Shown here piece by piece: positions 8,754 to 18,281 of a DNA stretch of 64,000 nucleotides. The DNA is from Methanogenium sp. S4BF (GTDB lineage Archaea; Halobacteriota; Methanomicrobia; Methanomicrobiales; Methanomicrobiaceae). Positions within the stretch are counted from its first letter, which is position 1; every line of letters starts with the position of its first letter. The translations under genes and the position numbers were made by a program. The DNA lies in the NCBI RefSeq assembly GCF_029633965.1, contig NZ_CP091277.1, forward strand, positions 558,001 to 622,000. Direction: 5' to 3'. Below the pieces are notes generated by a model. It was given only the letters and a program-made list of their open reading frames with translations. It was not told the DNA's origin and searched no databases.

Positions 8754-9038
8754 GTGCACAAGGAAGAGTTAATCAGGCTTCACAAGATAATGGCAGAAAT
8801 TAAGGACAGTTTTGAGGAAGAAAATCCTGAAAATGATTTTTCAGATTATTACGCCCTGAAGATTGATCCCAGCCAGGTTCACAAGAGCAAAATGGAGCAT
8901 AAACATGCAATCTTTATTCTTGGTCAGGAGATTGCTGAGATCATGAAAGACAATGAACATTCAGCTCCGAACCGTATCGCTGCACGCATGCGTGAACTTG
9001 CACAGCGGACGGAAAAAGAGATTGATTACCTATCTTAA
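8754..9038 (+). CDS. UPF0058 family protein
   Basis: This 94-residue, charged helical protein starts at GTG 8754 (MHKEELIRLHKIMAEIKDSFEEE). The family is restricted to archaea and has no known biochemical function. The core YYALKIDPSQVHKSKMEHKHAIFILGQEIAEIM matches what I recall of UPF0058. It reads alone between dnaG and the convergent ATP-grasp gene; only 4 bp separate its stop from that gene's stop. Confidence 0.85.
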   Translation: MHKEELIRLHKIMAEIKDSFEEENPENDFSDYYALKIDPSQVHKSKMEHKHAIFILGQEIAEIMKDNEHSAPNRIAARMRELAQRTEKEIDYLS

Positions 9039-9042
9039 CCGG

Positions 9043-9834
9043 TTATTTTTTTCGATCTTCTCCGATGAGATATTCTGCGAGAAGCTCGGGGATGGGCGCT
9101 TCCATGCAGTGCCAGTTTGGCGTGCCGTTGACTTCAAGCACAGTATAGCCGGTGCCCTGTTCTAACAGGTCAACACCGCAGTAGTCAATTCCGACTGCCC
9201 GGGCGGCAGCTCCTGCTACCTCTTTCATCGCATCCGGCAATTCTATGAGAGCAGTTCCCGTCCCTCCCTGGTGGATATTATGGGCAAAGGTATCCGAGAC
9301 ACGGACGATGGCACCGACAGCAACACCGCCGATGACAAATACCCGGTAATCGCGGTCATTTTGTACGTATTCCTGGAGATAATATGGCCCTTCCGGCAGT
9401 TCGCTGATATCAGTGAACGGAAAGATGCCATTCCCGTCATATCCGTAAAGAGGTTTATAGACTGCCTGTTTATGGCGGGCGAGAAACCGCTCTGCCTCGG
9501 TTATTGAACCGGTAAATATGGTCTCCGGTGTCGGGACACCTGCTGCCAGCAGGCGGGCGGTGGTCTGTGCCTTGCTTGCACAGACTGCAATCGCATGCGG
9601 GGCATTCACCATTCTGTTTGCGAGCGCAAGAGCGCTGATGACTTCAAACTGGACTCCGTCCTGTTTGATGCCGCAGACCCATACCGTCTCTCCCGAGATA
9701 TCCGGTGAGAAGGGGTCTATTGAGTCCAGATCAAGCAGTGCATACGGGTAATCGCGACTTTCCAGTGCGCGAATGACCATTCCGGTGGAGTTGTCATCCG
9801 GTGTGTCGGTTGGTTTTGGAACAATGTAGATCAT
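9043..9834 (-). CDS. RimK-like ATP-grasp ligase, candidate tetrahydromethanopterin glutamate ligase MptN
   Basis: The 263-residue protein has the ATP-grasp fold of the RimK group: a substrate domain (MIYIVPKPTDTPDD...), the ATP-binding lysines around YKPLYGYDGNGIF, YLQEYVQNDRDYRVFVIGG, and the Mg-binding DLLEQGTGYTVLEVNGTPNWHCME. In Methanocaldococcus the neighbours MJ0620 (MptN, which adds glutamate to tetrahydromethanopterin to make tetrahydrosarcinapterin) and MJ0619 (tetraether synthase) are adjacent. Here the same two families lie side by side on one strand 66 bp apart, which supports MptN over a ribosomal protein or CofF-type ligase. It is somewhat shorter than MJ0620. Confidence 0.72.
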   Translation of the reverse strand: MIYIVPKPTDTPDDNSTGMVIRALESRDYPYALLDLDSIDPFSPDISGETVWVCGIKQDGVQFEVISALALANRMVNAPHAIAVCASKAQTTARLLAAGVPTPETIFTGSITEAERFLARHKQAVYKPLYGYDGNGIFPFTDISELPEGPYYLQEYVQNDRDYRVFVIGGVAVGAIVRVSDTFAHNIHQGGTGTALIELPDAMKEVAGAAARAVGIDYCGVDLLEQGTGYTVLEVNGTPNWHCMEAPIPELLAEYLIGEDRKK

Positions 9835-9900
9835 GCGTGTCGTCCGTGTGTTTGAAAAAAGTGGTTATAAGTTCTGTTGTGATGACTGTTTTATATTTTT

Positions 9901-11403
9901 TCAGGTGATGGTGTCAGGATCAACAATTTCATCCTTTGTAACGATTGGCTTTGCATATTTCTGCCAGATCGCTTCCCTGTACACCGGGCCGCTGTTGTAG
10001 GTGCAGAAGGGTATCAGTGTCCCGTCCGGGGTGGCATAATGGATACAGCAGCGCTGGACACGGTCTGTGTCGTAATTGAAGCTGTCCATGAAGTGCATCG
10101 TGCCGATAAAGATTGCATTCCAGTGGAACTTTCGCAATGCCTCAAAATCATGCTTGACGAGCGTCTGGGCGATAATCTTCCAGAATACCGTGTTGCTGCT
10201 GACCTTATTGTTTTTGAGCGAGACTCTCATGTCATTGATGCCTTCGACGAGGGTCTTGTACTTGTTCAGCGACCCGTCACCATGGTTCAGCTTCTCACCC
10301 ATCTGTTTGACAGCCATGAAGAATTCGTCGACATCAATCATATCATTTATCGGGACAATTCCGTCTTCTGTGACAAATCCATAGGTTGCCGCCCCGCAGT
10401 GCTGGTGGGTGGTGAATCTTACCTGTGGTTCACCGGTATAGGTCTCAATCAGGTCAGAAAATGGCAGGACACAGGGCACCGGATAGAAATAATCCTTCTT
10501 GATTATTCCACCTGTCTGCTCCTCGATTCTTTCTGCGAGGTCAGGGATGGTCACCCGTTCTTTTGACACGTTGTCCGGCGATGCGGCACCGGTGAATGCC
10601 ACCGGCTGATAATTGACCCCCCGGACAACATCAACATTGTCTGCGGCAAACCGGATGATGTCTCCGACTTCATGATCATTTCTGCCGTTAATGATAGTCG
10701 GTACCAAAACAACGCCCAACTTTGCTTTCCTGCAGTTATCTATAGCTTTTTTGCTTATTTTTATCAGTGGATTCGTCTTTGTGGTGACGCCGTCAAAATG
10801 CAGATAGAGGGTGCAAACCCCTGCCTCCATCAGCCCTTTTGCATACTGTGCGTCCTGTGCTATCCTGATGCCGTTGGTGGCAATCTGCACCTGACTGAAT
10901 CCCATCTGTTTTGCTTTTTTAACAATTGCAAAGAGATCGTCCCGCATGGTGGGCTCACCCCCGGAGAACTGCACAGCCGGTGCAGGTACCGGTTTCTGGT
11001 CCCGTAAGAGCTGCATCATGCCGATCACCTCATCAAAGGATGGTTCATAGATGTAGCCGCATGCATGGGCGTTTGCAAAACAGAAATCACAGGCGAGGTT
11101 GCAGCGGTTTGTCAGATCGATATTTGCGAGCAGAGTCCCTGATTTATGGTTGGTGCAAAGTCCGCAGTCCAGCGGACATCCGTTCACCTCTTTTTTCTGT
11201 GGATTGTCGATACCCGGTCCTATCCCCTCAAAGATATCAAATTTTTTGTACATCTCTGCATCGGACCAGTAGAGATCTTTACTGACCCCATGTTCAGGGC
11301 ATTCCCGCGTGATGTAAATCTTTCCATCCTCTTCGATTACATCTGCCGCCAGGATTGCCCCACATGTTGGGCACAGGCTTGTTGTTTGTTTTAATGCCAC
11401 CAT
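9901..11403 (-). CDS. tes: Radical SAM tetraether lipid synthase (Tes, MJ0619 family)
   Basis: The 500-residue enzyme has the Tes layout. An N-terminal metal-binding segment has cysteines at 11, 14 and 35, an auxiliary cluster region CPLDCGLC spans 76-83, and the radical SAM triad CNLACDFC spans 101-108. FSGGEP follows, and C-terminal cysteines (RCCIHY, PFCTYN) come last. The MJ0619 homologue joins two archaeol chains into membrane-spanning tetraether (GDGT/macrocyclic) lipids. It was earlier proposed to methylate methanopterin, and that older label may appear in annotations. It lies upstream of the MptN-like gene and diverges from carS, another ether-lipid gene. A TATA element 25 nt from the ATG suggests a leaderless mRNA. 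Confidence 0.88.
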   Translation of the reverse strand: MVALKQTTSLCPTCGAILAADVIEEDGKIYITRECPEHGVSKDLYWSDAEMYKKFDIFEGIGPGIDNPQKKEVNGCPLDCGLCTNHKSGTLLANIDLTNRCNLACDFCFANAHACGYIYEPSFDEVIGMMQLLRDQKPVPAPAVQFSGGEPTMRDDLFAIVKKAKQMGFSQVQIATNGIRIAQDAQYAKGLMEAGVCTLYLHFDGVTTKTNPLIKISKKAIDNCRKAKLGVVLVPTIINGRNDHEVGDIIRFAADNVDVVRGVNYQPVAFTGAASPDNVSKERVTIPDLAERIEEQTGGIIKKDYFYPVPCVLPFSDLIETYTGEPQVRFTTHQHCGAATYGFVTEDGIVPINDMIDVDEFFMAVKQMGEKLNHGDGSLNKYKTLVEGINDMRVSLKNNKVSSNTVFWKIIAQTLVKHDFEALRKFHWNAIFIGTMHFMDSFNYDTDRVQRCCIHYATPDGTLIPFCTYNSGPVYREAIWQKYAKPIVTKDEIVDPDTIT

Positions 11404-11426
11404 TGAACATCACACGGAGTTATCAT

Positions 11427-11438
11427 CTATTTAAAATC
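11427..11438 (-). promoter_or_regulatory. TATA box for tes
   Basis: On the minus strand GATTTTAAATAG is centred about 28 bp from the ATG at 11403, giving a leader of no more than a few nucleotides. Confidence 0.55.
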
Positions 11439-11632
11439 AACCAATGTTCTCTACTATTCATCCCGTCAGTATTAAGGATTGTTTTTTCGACAATTTTCTC
11501 GGTTAAACTGGAATAAATCCGTTTGGTCTCGCATATTTCAGTAAGAACTGATACCGTTTTTTCTATGTTAAATAGAAATCCGATACCTTAATGATTTCTT
11601 TCGGTCTTATATTCTGTACTTCCGGGGAGGCA

Positions 11633-11640
11633 TTTATATA
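11633..11640 (+). promoter_or_regulatory. TATA box for carS
   Basis: TTTATATA is centred about 27 bp before the TTG at 11665, which supports a leaderless mRNA beginning at that codon. It shares the 260-bp divergent region with the tes promoter. Confidence 0.6.
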
Positions 11641-11664
11641 AGTATATACGACATTCTGTTCTCT

Positions 11665-12177
11665 TTGCTCTTCGCCTTCTGGATTATGATTCCTGCTTAT
11701 GTTCCGAATTCAGCGGCTGCTGTGTTCGGCGGGGGAAGACCAATCGACGGCGGGAGAAACTGGCGTGACGGAAGGCGTATGCTGGGGGACGGGAAGACCT
11801 GGCGGGGCCTTTTTGGCGGTGTATTGTCCGGAATATGCATCGGTATGCTGCAGGTGGTGGCTGAGCCGTATCTTGGCATCTCGGTTCTGACGCCAACAGT
11901 TGTTGTCTGCCTTGCAGCTGGTGCGCTTCTGGGAGATATGGTGAAGAGTTTTGCCAAACGGCGGCTCAATAAGACCCGTGGAGAGGAGTGGCTGATTGCC
12001 GACCAGTATGATCTCGTTTTTGGAGCGTTTGCCCTGCTTCTGCTCTTTAATTACGCATGGGTCATTGCCACCATCACCCCGGTCATCCTGATCTGGATTC
12101 TTATCCTGACCCCCCTCCTCCATCGCGGAGCAAATATTATTGGCTATCTCATAGGAGTGAAAGACGTACCATGGTAG
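11665..12177 (+). CDS. carS: CDP-archaeol synthase CarS
   Basis: The 170-residue membrane protein (DUF46/CarS) activates unsaturated archaetidic acid with CTP in ether-lipid synthesis. Family motifs are WIMIPAYVPNSAAAVFGGGRPIDGG, RRMLGDGKTWRG and KRRLNKTRGEEWLIADQYD, with hydrophobic helices at the N-terminus, near residues 50-95, and two near the C-terminus. The start is probably TTG 11665, because the PAYxxN motif needs the preceding helix and the TATA box predicts initiation there; ATG 11686 would cut the helix. Its last bases overlap pyrE. It faces tes across a shared promoter region, so two ether-lipid steps are neighbours. Confidence 0.9.
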   Translation: MLFAFWIMIPAYVPNSAAAVFGGGRPIDGGRNWRDGRRMLGDGKTWRGLFGGVLSGICIGMLQVVAEPYLGISVLTPTVVVCLAAGALLGDMVKSFAKRRLNKTRGEEWLIADQYDLVFGAFALLLLFNYAWVIATITPVILIWILILTPLLHRGANIIGYLIGVKDVPW

Positions 12178-12686
12178 ATAATGCAGTAAAAGAATGCCTG
12201 ATTGAATACGGGGCAATACAGTTTGGTGAGTTTACCCTCGCCTCCGGGCAGCAGAGTTCGTATTACATTAACATTAAAGATGCAGCGACCCAGCCGGCAC
12301 TCCTTGCGGCTATCGGCCGTGCCATCTCTGATGTGGGAACATTTGACTGCGTCGCCGGAGTTGCGGTCGGTGCGGTGCCCATTGCGGTGGCTGCATCCCT
12401 GGCGTCCGGAAAACCCTATGCAATCATCCGCAAAGGTGAGAAAGGATATGGCGTCGGCGGCACCGTTATCGGCGATGTGAACGGGAAGCATGTGCTTCTG
12501 GTGGAGGATGTGACAACATCCGGTGGAAGTGTTATCTATGGCATCAATGCACTGCGGGAAGCCGGTGCCGTGGTGGAGACGGTCGTGACCGTTGTGGACC
12601 GCGAACAGGGTGCATCCGACCGTCTGGCTGACGTTGGCGTGGCTCTGGTTCCGCTCGTCCGTGTCTCTGACCTTCTTGGTCAATAA
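12171..12686 (+). CDS. pyrE: Orotate phosphoribosyltransferase
   Basis: This 171-residue protein has the PRPP-binding motif [14 protein letters not shown] and the orotate-loop region [18 protein letters not shown] and [15 protein letters not shown]. It converts orotate and PRPP to OMP in pyrimidine synthesis. ATG 12171 overlaps the carS stop by 7 nt, which indicates a carS-pyrE operon. The longer open frame beginning at 12057 lies wholly within carS and is not used. Confidence 0.95.
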   Translation: MVDNAVKECLIEYGAIQFGEFTLASGQQSSYYINIKDAATQPALLAAIGRAISDVGTFDCVAGVAVGAVPIAVAASLASGKPYAIIRKGEKGYGVGGTVIGDVNGKHVLLVEDVTTSGGSVIYGINALREAGAVVETVVTVVDREQGASDRLADVGVALVPLVRVSDLLGQ

Positions 12687-12714
12687 TAACCTTTTAGCAG
12701 TCTGCACTGCAATA

Positions 12715-14007
12715 ATGGATATGAAAATTCTTGTTGTGGGTGGAGGGGGCAGGGAGCATGCACTGGCTGATGCCCTTTCACGCAGCAGCAATGTTGAAAT
12801 CTATTCTGTAATGGGGAAGGAAAACCCTGGTATCGCTGCGCTTTCTGCAGATGTGTACATCTGCAAAGAGACGGAAATTCACCGTGTTGCCGACTATGCA
12901 GAGGCAAACGGTGTTGAATACGCGGTTGTAGGTCCTGAGGCGCCACTGGAGGCGGGCCTCGCTAATGAACTTGCGGCACGCGGCATCTCCTGCATCGGCC
13001 CCCGCAAGGAGGCCGCACGGCTTGAGACAGACAAGGAGTTCTGCCGGAATCTGATGCGCGACCATGGGATTGAGGGATGTCCGGGATATCAGGCATTCCA
13101 CAACCCGGAGGAGGCATGCAGGTACATTGATGAACATGATGTGGACCTTGCCATTAAGCCGATTGGCCTGACCGGTGGAAAAGGCGTCAAAATAATGGGT
13201 GAACATGTCGACTCCGTGGGTGCAAAGGACTACATCCGTGAGATTGGAGGGGATGTGGTACTCGAGGAGCGGCTCATCGGTGAAGAGTTCACCCTGATGG
13301 CATTCGTAGACGGCACGCATCTGGTGCCGATGCCTCTTGTTCAGGACCACAAACGGGCATATGAAGGAGATGTCGGTCCGAACACCGGCGGTATGGGGTC
13401 ATACTCCATGGAAGATCACTCATTCCCGTTCGTCACAGATGCAGACAGAACCCGTGCATTTGCCATTATGGAGAAGGTCATTGCTGCGCTGAATGCAGAA
13501 GGCCATCAGTATGTCGGTTTCCTGTATGGCCAGTTCATGAATACGGCGGACGGACCCAAGGTGATTGAGTTTAATGCGCGGTTTGGTGACCCGGAGGCGA
13601 TGAACCTCCTTTCGCTTCTGACCTCTGACTTTGCAGTCATTCTCGTCAAAATGGCGGCAGGGACGCTTACACCGGAGGACGTTACCTTCGCACACCAGGC
13701 ATCTGTCTGCAAATACCTGGTCCCGGAAGGGTATCCTGACGCACCGCAGGAAGGGCAGCCCCTTATCATTGGCAACTATGGGGGAGCGAAGCTCTTCTTT
13801 GCAAATATCACCTTCAAAGACGGTGAGTATTATACCCAGACATCCCGGACTCTTGCTTTTGTCGGCATTGGCGACACCCTCGCAGAGGCTGAGATGCAGG
13901 CAGAGCAGGCCGCGGCGTCGGTGAGCGGCGCAGTCCGCTACCGGCATGATATCGGCACGATGGGAGTCCTTGAGAAGAGGATTGCCCATATGAGGGACAT
14001 TCGATGA
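12715..14007 (+). CDS. purD: Phosphoribosylamine-glycine ligase
   Basis: The product is about 430 residues. It opens [21 protein letters not shown] (Rossmann-like preATP-grasp), followed by PEAPLEAGL, the ATP-grasp region [34 protein letters not shown] and the Mg-binding [15 protein letters not shown]. It catalyses the GAR synthetase step of purine synthesis. Either ATG 12715 or 12721 could be the start. It follows pyrE by 28 bp and overlaps argF by 4 nt (ATGA), so nucleotide and arginine genes appear to share a transcript. Confidence 0.96.
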   Translation: MDMKILVVGGGGREHALADALSRSSNVEIYSVMGKENPGIAALSADVYICKETEIHRVADYAEANGVEYAVVGPEAPLEAGLANELAARGISCIGPRKEAARLETDKEFCRNLMRDHGIEGCPGYQAFHNPEEACRYIDEHDVDLAIKPIGLTGGKGVKIMGEHVDSVGAKDYIREIGGDVVLEERLIGEEFTLMAFVDGTHLVPMPLVQDHKRAYEGDVGPNTGGMGSYSMEDHSFPFVTDADRTRAFAIMEKVIAALNAEGHQYVGFLYGQFMNTADGPKVIEFNARFGDPEAMNLLSLLTSDFAVILVKMAAGTLTPEDVTFAHQASVCKYLVPEGYPDAPQEGQPLIIGNYGGAKLFFANITFKDGEYYTQTSRTLAFVGIGDTLAEAEMQAEQAAASVSGAVRYRHDIGTMGVLEKRIAHMRDIR

Positions 14008-14912
14008 AACGTGATCTCCTCTCCATCCGGGACCTCTCCCGTTCTGAACTCCACGGGATCGTGGATACAGGCATTCACCTCAAAGCCCTGCGCAATGCAG
14101 GGACAGATCATTCTCTGCCACGGAAGCACACGCTGGGCATGATCTTTGAGAAGGCGTCCACCCGTACCCGCATCTCCTTTGAAGTGGGGATGTTTGAACT
14201 GGGCGGGCATGCTCTTTTTCTGAACCCCAATGACATGCAGCTGGGCCGGGGGGAAGAGGTGCGGGATACTGCCCGTACCCTCTCGCGATACCTTTCTCTC
14301 ATCATGCTCCGTTCCTATCGGCATGAGACAGCAGTTGAACTGGCAGCCTATGCAGGCATTCCTGTCATAAACGGCCTCTCTGACCGGGAGCATCCCTGCC
14401 AGATCCTTGCAGACATCATGACGATACAGGAGGAGTTTGGAAGAACTGAAGGCCTCAGGGTGGCCTACATTGGTGACAGCAATAATGTCTGCAACTCTCT
14501 GCTTCTTGCAGCACCGATGGCAGGTTATGAGATGGCGGTTGCATCCCCGGAAGGGTTTGGGCCGAAAGAGGAGATCCAGGAACTGGCAGACCGCGCGGGA
14601 GCGAGGTATGAGCTGTGTATATCGCCTGAAGAGGCTGTTTCAGGAGCCGATGTCGTGTATACGGACACCTGGGTTTCAATGGGGACCGAGAGTGAACGTG
14701 AAACGAGGCTTCGGGCCTTTGCAGGGTTTACGGTAAATGAGCTACTGATGGAGAAAGCAGCGGACGGTGCGAAGGTGATGCACTGTCTTCCTGCACACCG
14801 GGGAGAGGAGATCTCAGGCGTTGTGATGGACGGGCCGTCCTCAGTTATCTGGAATCAGGCTGAGAACCGGTTGCATGCCCAGAAGGCGCTTATGAAAATG
14901 CTTCTGGGGTAA
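14004..14912 (+). CDS. argF: Ornithine carbamoyltransferase
   Basis: The 302-residue enzyme has the carbamoyl-phosphate motif STRTR ([13 protein letters not shown]), the ornithine-side motif HPCQ ([11 protein letters not shown]) and the family signature [10 protein letters not shown]. It makes citrulline from ornithine and carbamoyl phosphate. It is translationally coupled to purD. Argininosuccinate synthase (argG) lies 2.2 kb to the right on the other strand, so two consecutive arginine steps are near neighbours without sharing an operon. Confidence 0.97.
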   Translation: MKRDLLSIRDLSRSELHGIVDTGIHLKALRNAGTDHSLPRKHTLGMIFEKASTRTRISFEVGMFELGGHALFLNPNDMQLGRGEEVRDTARTLSRYLSLIMLRSYRHETAVELAAYAGIPVINGLSDREHPCQILADIMTIQEEFGRTEGLRVAYIGDSNNVCNSLLLAAPMAGYEMAVASPEGFGPKEEIQELADRAGARYELCISPEEAVSGADVVYTDTWVSMGTESERETRLRAFAGFTVNELLMEKAADGAKVMHCLPAHRGEEISGVVMDGPSSVIWNQAENRLHAQKALMKMLLG

Positions 14913-14923
14913 CCGGATCGGGC

Positions 14924-15205
14924 TTAATAATTTAAAATTTTCATAAAATCAAGAATTGGCATCCCGCCACTTTTTTTCGCATCTTCAATCATCAGGATCA
15001 TCTCCTCCAGGATTTCATCGTCTTCCCTGGGTGATGTACCCTGCAAAAAACTTTCCAGTGCCTTATGCTGGTATATCTTGTGCTGAAGCCTGATGTCACG
15101 ATGTCCGACTACTGCCACAAATGCATTGCATTTTGAGTCAAAGGTGATTGAGATGATGCTGTCAACATTGACGTAATTATTTTCGATGGACTTTACCCAG
15201 ACCAT
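14924..15205 (-). CDS. Small conserved-looking protein of unknown function
   Basis: A 93-residue acidic protein starting MVWVKSIENNYVNVDSIISITFDSKCNAFVAVVGHRD. The first half reads as a small beta-sheet domain of the WxxxxxNxxVNxxxI type. The second half is helical and acidic (EDDEILEEMILMIEDAKKSGG). It ends 11 bp from the convergent argF stop. I do not recognise the family. It may belong to the same minus-strand transcript as the two genes upstream of it. Confidence 0.6.
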   Translation of the reverse strand: MVWVKSIENNYVNVDSIISITFDSKCNAFVAVVGHRDIRLQHKIYQHKALESFLQGTSPREDDEILEEMILMIEDAKKSGGMPILDFMKILNY

Positions 15206-15269
15206 TATAAGCAGTGTATTTGGGATACAAAATAATAGGGTTTTTGAATTGCCTTTTTAAAACCGGCCT

Positions 15270-15506
15270 TTATTCATCTCCGGAGATATAGGCCTCAAGC
15301 CTGTTGTAGAGGTCTTCCTGCACCTTCTCAAGGACTTCCCGTGTACCACGGAAGGCAAGCAGTTCCCGTGTATCGCCTTCCATGTTTGCAAAGTAGAGCT
15401 GTCGTTTTCTCATCACGACTTCAACGTCATACTGTTCATTAAGCTCGTAGATCATACTGCGGGGAACACCCGGGGGTATTATAAGGTCAAATTTATCGTC
15501 TGTCAT
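15270..15506 (-). CDS. Small protein coupled to methanogenesis marker 14, unknown function
   Basis: The 78-residue product begins MTDDKFDLIIPPGVPRSMIYELNEQYDVEVVMRKRQLYFANMEGDTRELLAFRGTREVLEKVQEDL. The ATG at 15506 is 11 nt beyond the marker 14 stop, so the two are probably cotranslated; an upstream extension to 15554 would overlap marker 14 and is rejected. The alternating beta and helix pattern suggests a small alpha/beta domain. The tight link to a methanogen-specific gene suggests a role in methyl-coenzyme M reductase biology, but this is inference only. Confidence 0.7.
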   Translation of the reverse strand: MTDDKFDLIIPPGVPRSMIYELNEQYDVEVVMRKRQLYFANMEGDTRELLAFRGTREVLEKVQEDLYNRLEAYISGDE

Positions 15507-15517
15507 GGTTGTTCCAT

Positions 15518-17011
15518 TTATTTTCCAATCTTCATACGCCTGTTCATGATACACGGGCCACCGCGTACTCCCCCGATTGGCTCGTTGGGTTTCCCGAGGG
15601 AGAGCATGCAGCGTCCCATGAGTGCCGCACCGCGTGCCAGTCCGTCATCAACAAAGACGATATGGTCATCAGGTTTTTCAAAGAGGCCGCGTGCAGTGAT
15701 TCCTTCCATGATGATCTCCGGTTTTCTGCCGGATATCGCTGCCCGGCCGGTAAATCCGATGGATGCATTCGGAGGAATCAGACTCTCTGCTGCTGCGACA
15801 TCCACGAGGCGCAGTGCCATTCGGGCACAGACATGGTCGATAACCTGTGTAAGGACATCTTTCCCATGATTTCTATATATATCTGCCCCGATTTCCTTAA
15901 GTATGTCTTCTCCGCTGTAATTTTTGCCGCAGTCGCATCCGATCATCGCGATGCCGGACTCCATCGCAATGTCTGCACAGACCGGCACTTTACCGAAGTG
16001 TTTGCGGTCAGGCGGAACGATACGGATGTCAATGTTTTCATGGATCTGCTCCTCAAATTCCAGAACTTTTGCCGTTTTTTTCCGGGAGAGCCCGCCTATG
16101 ATGCTTCGTTCTCCAAAGAGATCAAGGGCTGTGCCCTTTCCTTCCTGCACCAGTCCTGTGCCGCGGACGATGGCATCAGGAATTGCACCTGCAAGGCCAC
16201 AGAAATTGCCGATGGTCCGCGCAAAGGGATATTCCGCCTTCGGGTCGACGTCACTGGTGATTCTGCCGTCGAGGGTTGTACCGAAATCAATCGAGATGCA
16301 GGGATTTCTGAAGTCAACCGTCGTCCATTTTGCCCCCTCCTTCATTCCTGCCATTGCAAGCTCTCCTTCCATCTCATTTGCAACCAGCTCGACCCCCGAT
16401 GAACCGATAGGGGGAGTGACGCCTGCCACGGTGCCGCAGAAGGTTACTTTGTCTGCAAAACTGAATGCCTGCAGTTTTTTGGGGAGATTGTCTTTTGACA
16501 TGGGGGGAGTCATTTTCTTGGGCGGCACCCCTGCCATCAGGCATCCGTTTGCCAGTGACTTGACGAAATCGCCGACCTGATCAGGGGAGTCCATTGCGGC
16601 AACCACACCGGTTGAGCGCACCACAAAGTCCAGATCTTCCTGAATGGAGAGGCCTGCATCTTTATGGCATTTAATCAGGGTATCCCTGACAAGCTCGGCG
16701 ACAGACTCCTTGGTAATCGGTGTTCCGACAAGGGTCGTGCCAAAGATCTCTTCACCGGGTTTGGGCGGCCGCACGTCACGGCTCATTGATACCGTTTTAT
16801 GGATAATATACGAACGTCCGGTCTCCAGATTTGTGCCGGTCAGGATACATTTGGTGGTAGTATTGCCCATCTCCACGGACGCAACGATAAAATATGGCTT
16901 CACGCGGTATTCCGGTTTCTGGAGCCCTGCCCCCTGTCCCGATACCGGTGGAGGGGGACTATCAACAATATTCGGCGTTGGTTTTTTAAACCGGTCGAAA
17001 AAGGCACACAT
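15518..17011 (-). CDS. Methanogenesis marker protein 14
   Basis: The 497-residue protein is recognised from FIVASVEMGNTTTKCILTGTNLETGRSYIIHKTVSMSRDVRPPKPGEEIFG, which matches the marker 14 family found only in methanogens. The ASKHA-like phosphate motifs GNTTTK (about residues 49-54) and SIDFGTTLDGR (about 269-279) suggest an ATPase-like fold related to activators of radical or metal enzymes. The closing GPCIMNRRMKIGK may be part of the family signature. The true start is MCAFFDRFKKPTP at 17011; the open frame continues to 17239 without family character. A minus-strand TATA-like AAAATATAAC lies about 30 nt upstream. Confidence 0.9.
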   Translation of the reverse strand: MCAFFDRFKKPTPNIVDSPPPPVSGQGAGLQKPEYRVKPYFIVASVEMGNTTTKCILTGTNLETGRSYIIHKTVSMSRDVRPPKPGEEIFGTTLVGTPITKESVAELVRDTLIKCHKDAGLSIQEDLDFVVRSTGVVAAMDSPDQVGDFVKSLANGCLMAGVPPKKMTPPMSKDNLPKKLQAFSFADKVTFCGTVAGVTPPIGSSGVELVANEMEGELAMAGMKEGAKWTTVDFRNPCISIDFGTTLDGRITSDVDPKAEYPFARTIGNFCGLAGAIPDAIVRGTGLVQEGKGTALDLFGERSIIGGLSRKKTAKVLEFEEQIHENIDIRIVPPDRKHFGKVPVCADIAMESGIAMIGCDCGKNYSGEDILKEIGADIYRNHGKDVLTQVIDHVCARMALRLVDVAAAESLIPPNASIGFTGRAAISGRKPEIIMEGITARGLFEKPDDHIVFVDDGLARGAALMGRCMLSLGKPNEPIGGVRGGPCIMNRRMKIGK

Positions 17012-17096
17012 AATAGACCGTTTCCGGTTAACTGATGTTATATTTTTCGATACCGCAAGGCAGCAGGTGAAGCAGAGCAAAAAAAAGGAATTTGGA

Positions 17097-18281
17097 TTAT
17101 TTTCTGAGCTGTGCGAGTAATCTGGCCTGGAAACCATAGTATGCAGAGAAACCGACTGCATCATTCTGGTCGATTGTCGTACTCTCAAAGGATACAAGAT
17201 CATCAGAATAGATTGCTTCCTTTGCGCTTCGTCCCACAACCGTCACACTGCCCTTGAAAAGCACAAGATCAACGGTGCCGGTGACCCGCTCCTGTGTTTT
17301 GTCAACAAAGGCGGAGAGTGCTTTGAAGAGCGGCTCTTCCACAAGACCCATGTATCCCAGTTCTGACCATTTGTCATCCACTATCGATTTGAATGCCAGT
17401 TCCTGCCGGGTAAGCACCAGGCGTTCAAGGTCGGCGTGTGCCTTCAGGAGCACGGTTGCTGCGGGGTGTTCATAGACCTCACGGGCCTTGAGGCCTAAAA
17501 TCCGGTCTTCTATCATGTCATTCCTGCCGACACCGCATGCACCGGCAATCTCATTGAGTTTCCGGATGAGTGCATATCCGCCGAGCTGTTCGCCGTCCAG
17601 AGAGACGGGCACACCGTTCTCAAACCCAATTACGAGTTCACGTGGTTCGTCGGGTGCTGCAGCGGCCGACACTGTCCATGCGTAGATGTCTTCAGGGGGA
17701 TGGAATGCGGGGTCTTCCAGCTTTCCGCCTTCAATGGACCTGCTCCAGCAGTTTTCATCGACGGAGTATGGCTTATCCTTTACAACGGGTACCGGAATGC
17801 CGTGCTTTTCAGCGTATTCCATCTCCCACTCACGGGTCAGGTTCATCTCACGCATCGGTGCGATGATATCAAGGCCTTCCTTGCGGAAGACAAAGTCAAA
17901 CCGGAGCTGGTCATTTCCTTTCCCGGTACAGCCGTGGGAGACGGTGGTTGCTCCTTCGGCCTTGGCGATTTTTGCGATTTCCTCAGCGATAAGCGGGCGT
18001 GCAAGGGCTGTTCCCATTGGATACCCTTCATATGAACCGTTTGCCTTGATTGACGGGAAGAGCTGTTCTGTTACAAACCGCTCTTTGATATCGATGGTGT
18101 AGTGCTTATCCGCAATCAGTTCACCCTTCTCGGTTGCCATACGGATGTCCTTTTCCGGCTGACCAACATCGACTGCAACGGTGACAACGGTGTCAAATCC
18201 ATACTGCTCTTTGAGGAGGGGTACACAGATTGATGTGTCAAGGCCTCCGGAAAATGCAAGAATTACTGTTCCCTTTCCCAT
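17097..18281 (-). CDS. argG: Argininosuccinate synthase
   Basis: The 394-residue enzyme starts [20 protein letters not shown] with the PP-loop ATP pyrophosphatase motif, followed by [15 protein letters not shown] and [15 protein letters not shown], all diagnostic for ArgG. It joins citrulline and aspartate. GGAG sits about 7 nt before the ATG, and a TATA-like GCATAATATAG lies about 50 nt upstream on the minus strand. Confidence 0.97.
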   Translation of the reverse strand: MGKGTVILAFSGGLDTSICVPLLKEQYGFDTVVTVAVDVGQPEKDIRMATEKGELIADKHYTIDIKERFVTEQLFPSIKANGSYEGYPMGTALARPLIAEEIAKIAKAEGATTVSHGCTGKGNDQLRFDFVFRKEGLDIIAPMREMNLTREWEMEYAEKHGIPVPVVKDKPYSVDENCWSRSIEGGKLEDPAFHPPEDIYAWTVSAAAAPDEPRELVIGFENGVPVSLDGEQLGGYALIRKLNEIAGACGVGRNDMIEDRILGLKAREVYEHPAATVLLKAHADLERLVLTRQELAFKSIVDDKWSELGYMGLVEEPLFKALSAFVDKTQERVTGTVDLVLFKGSVTVVGRSAKEAIYSDDLVSFESTTIDQNDAVGFSAYYGFQARLLAQLRK

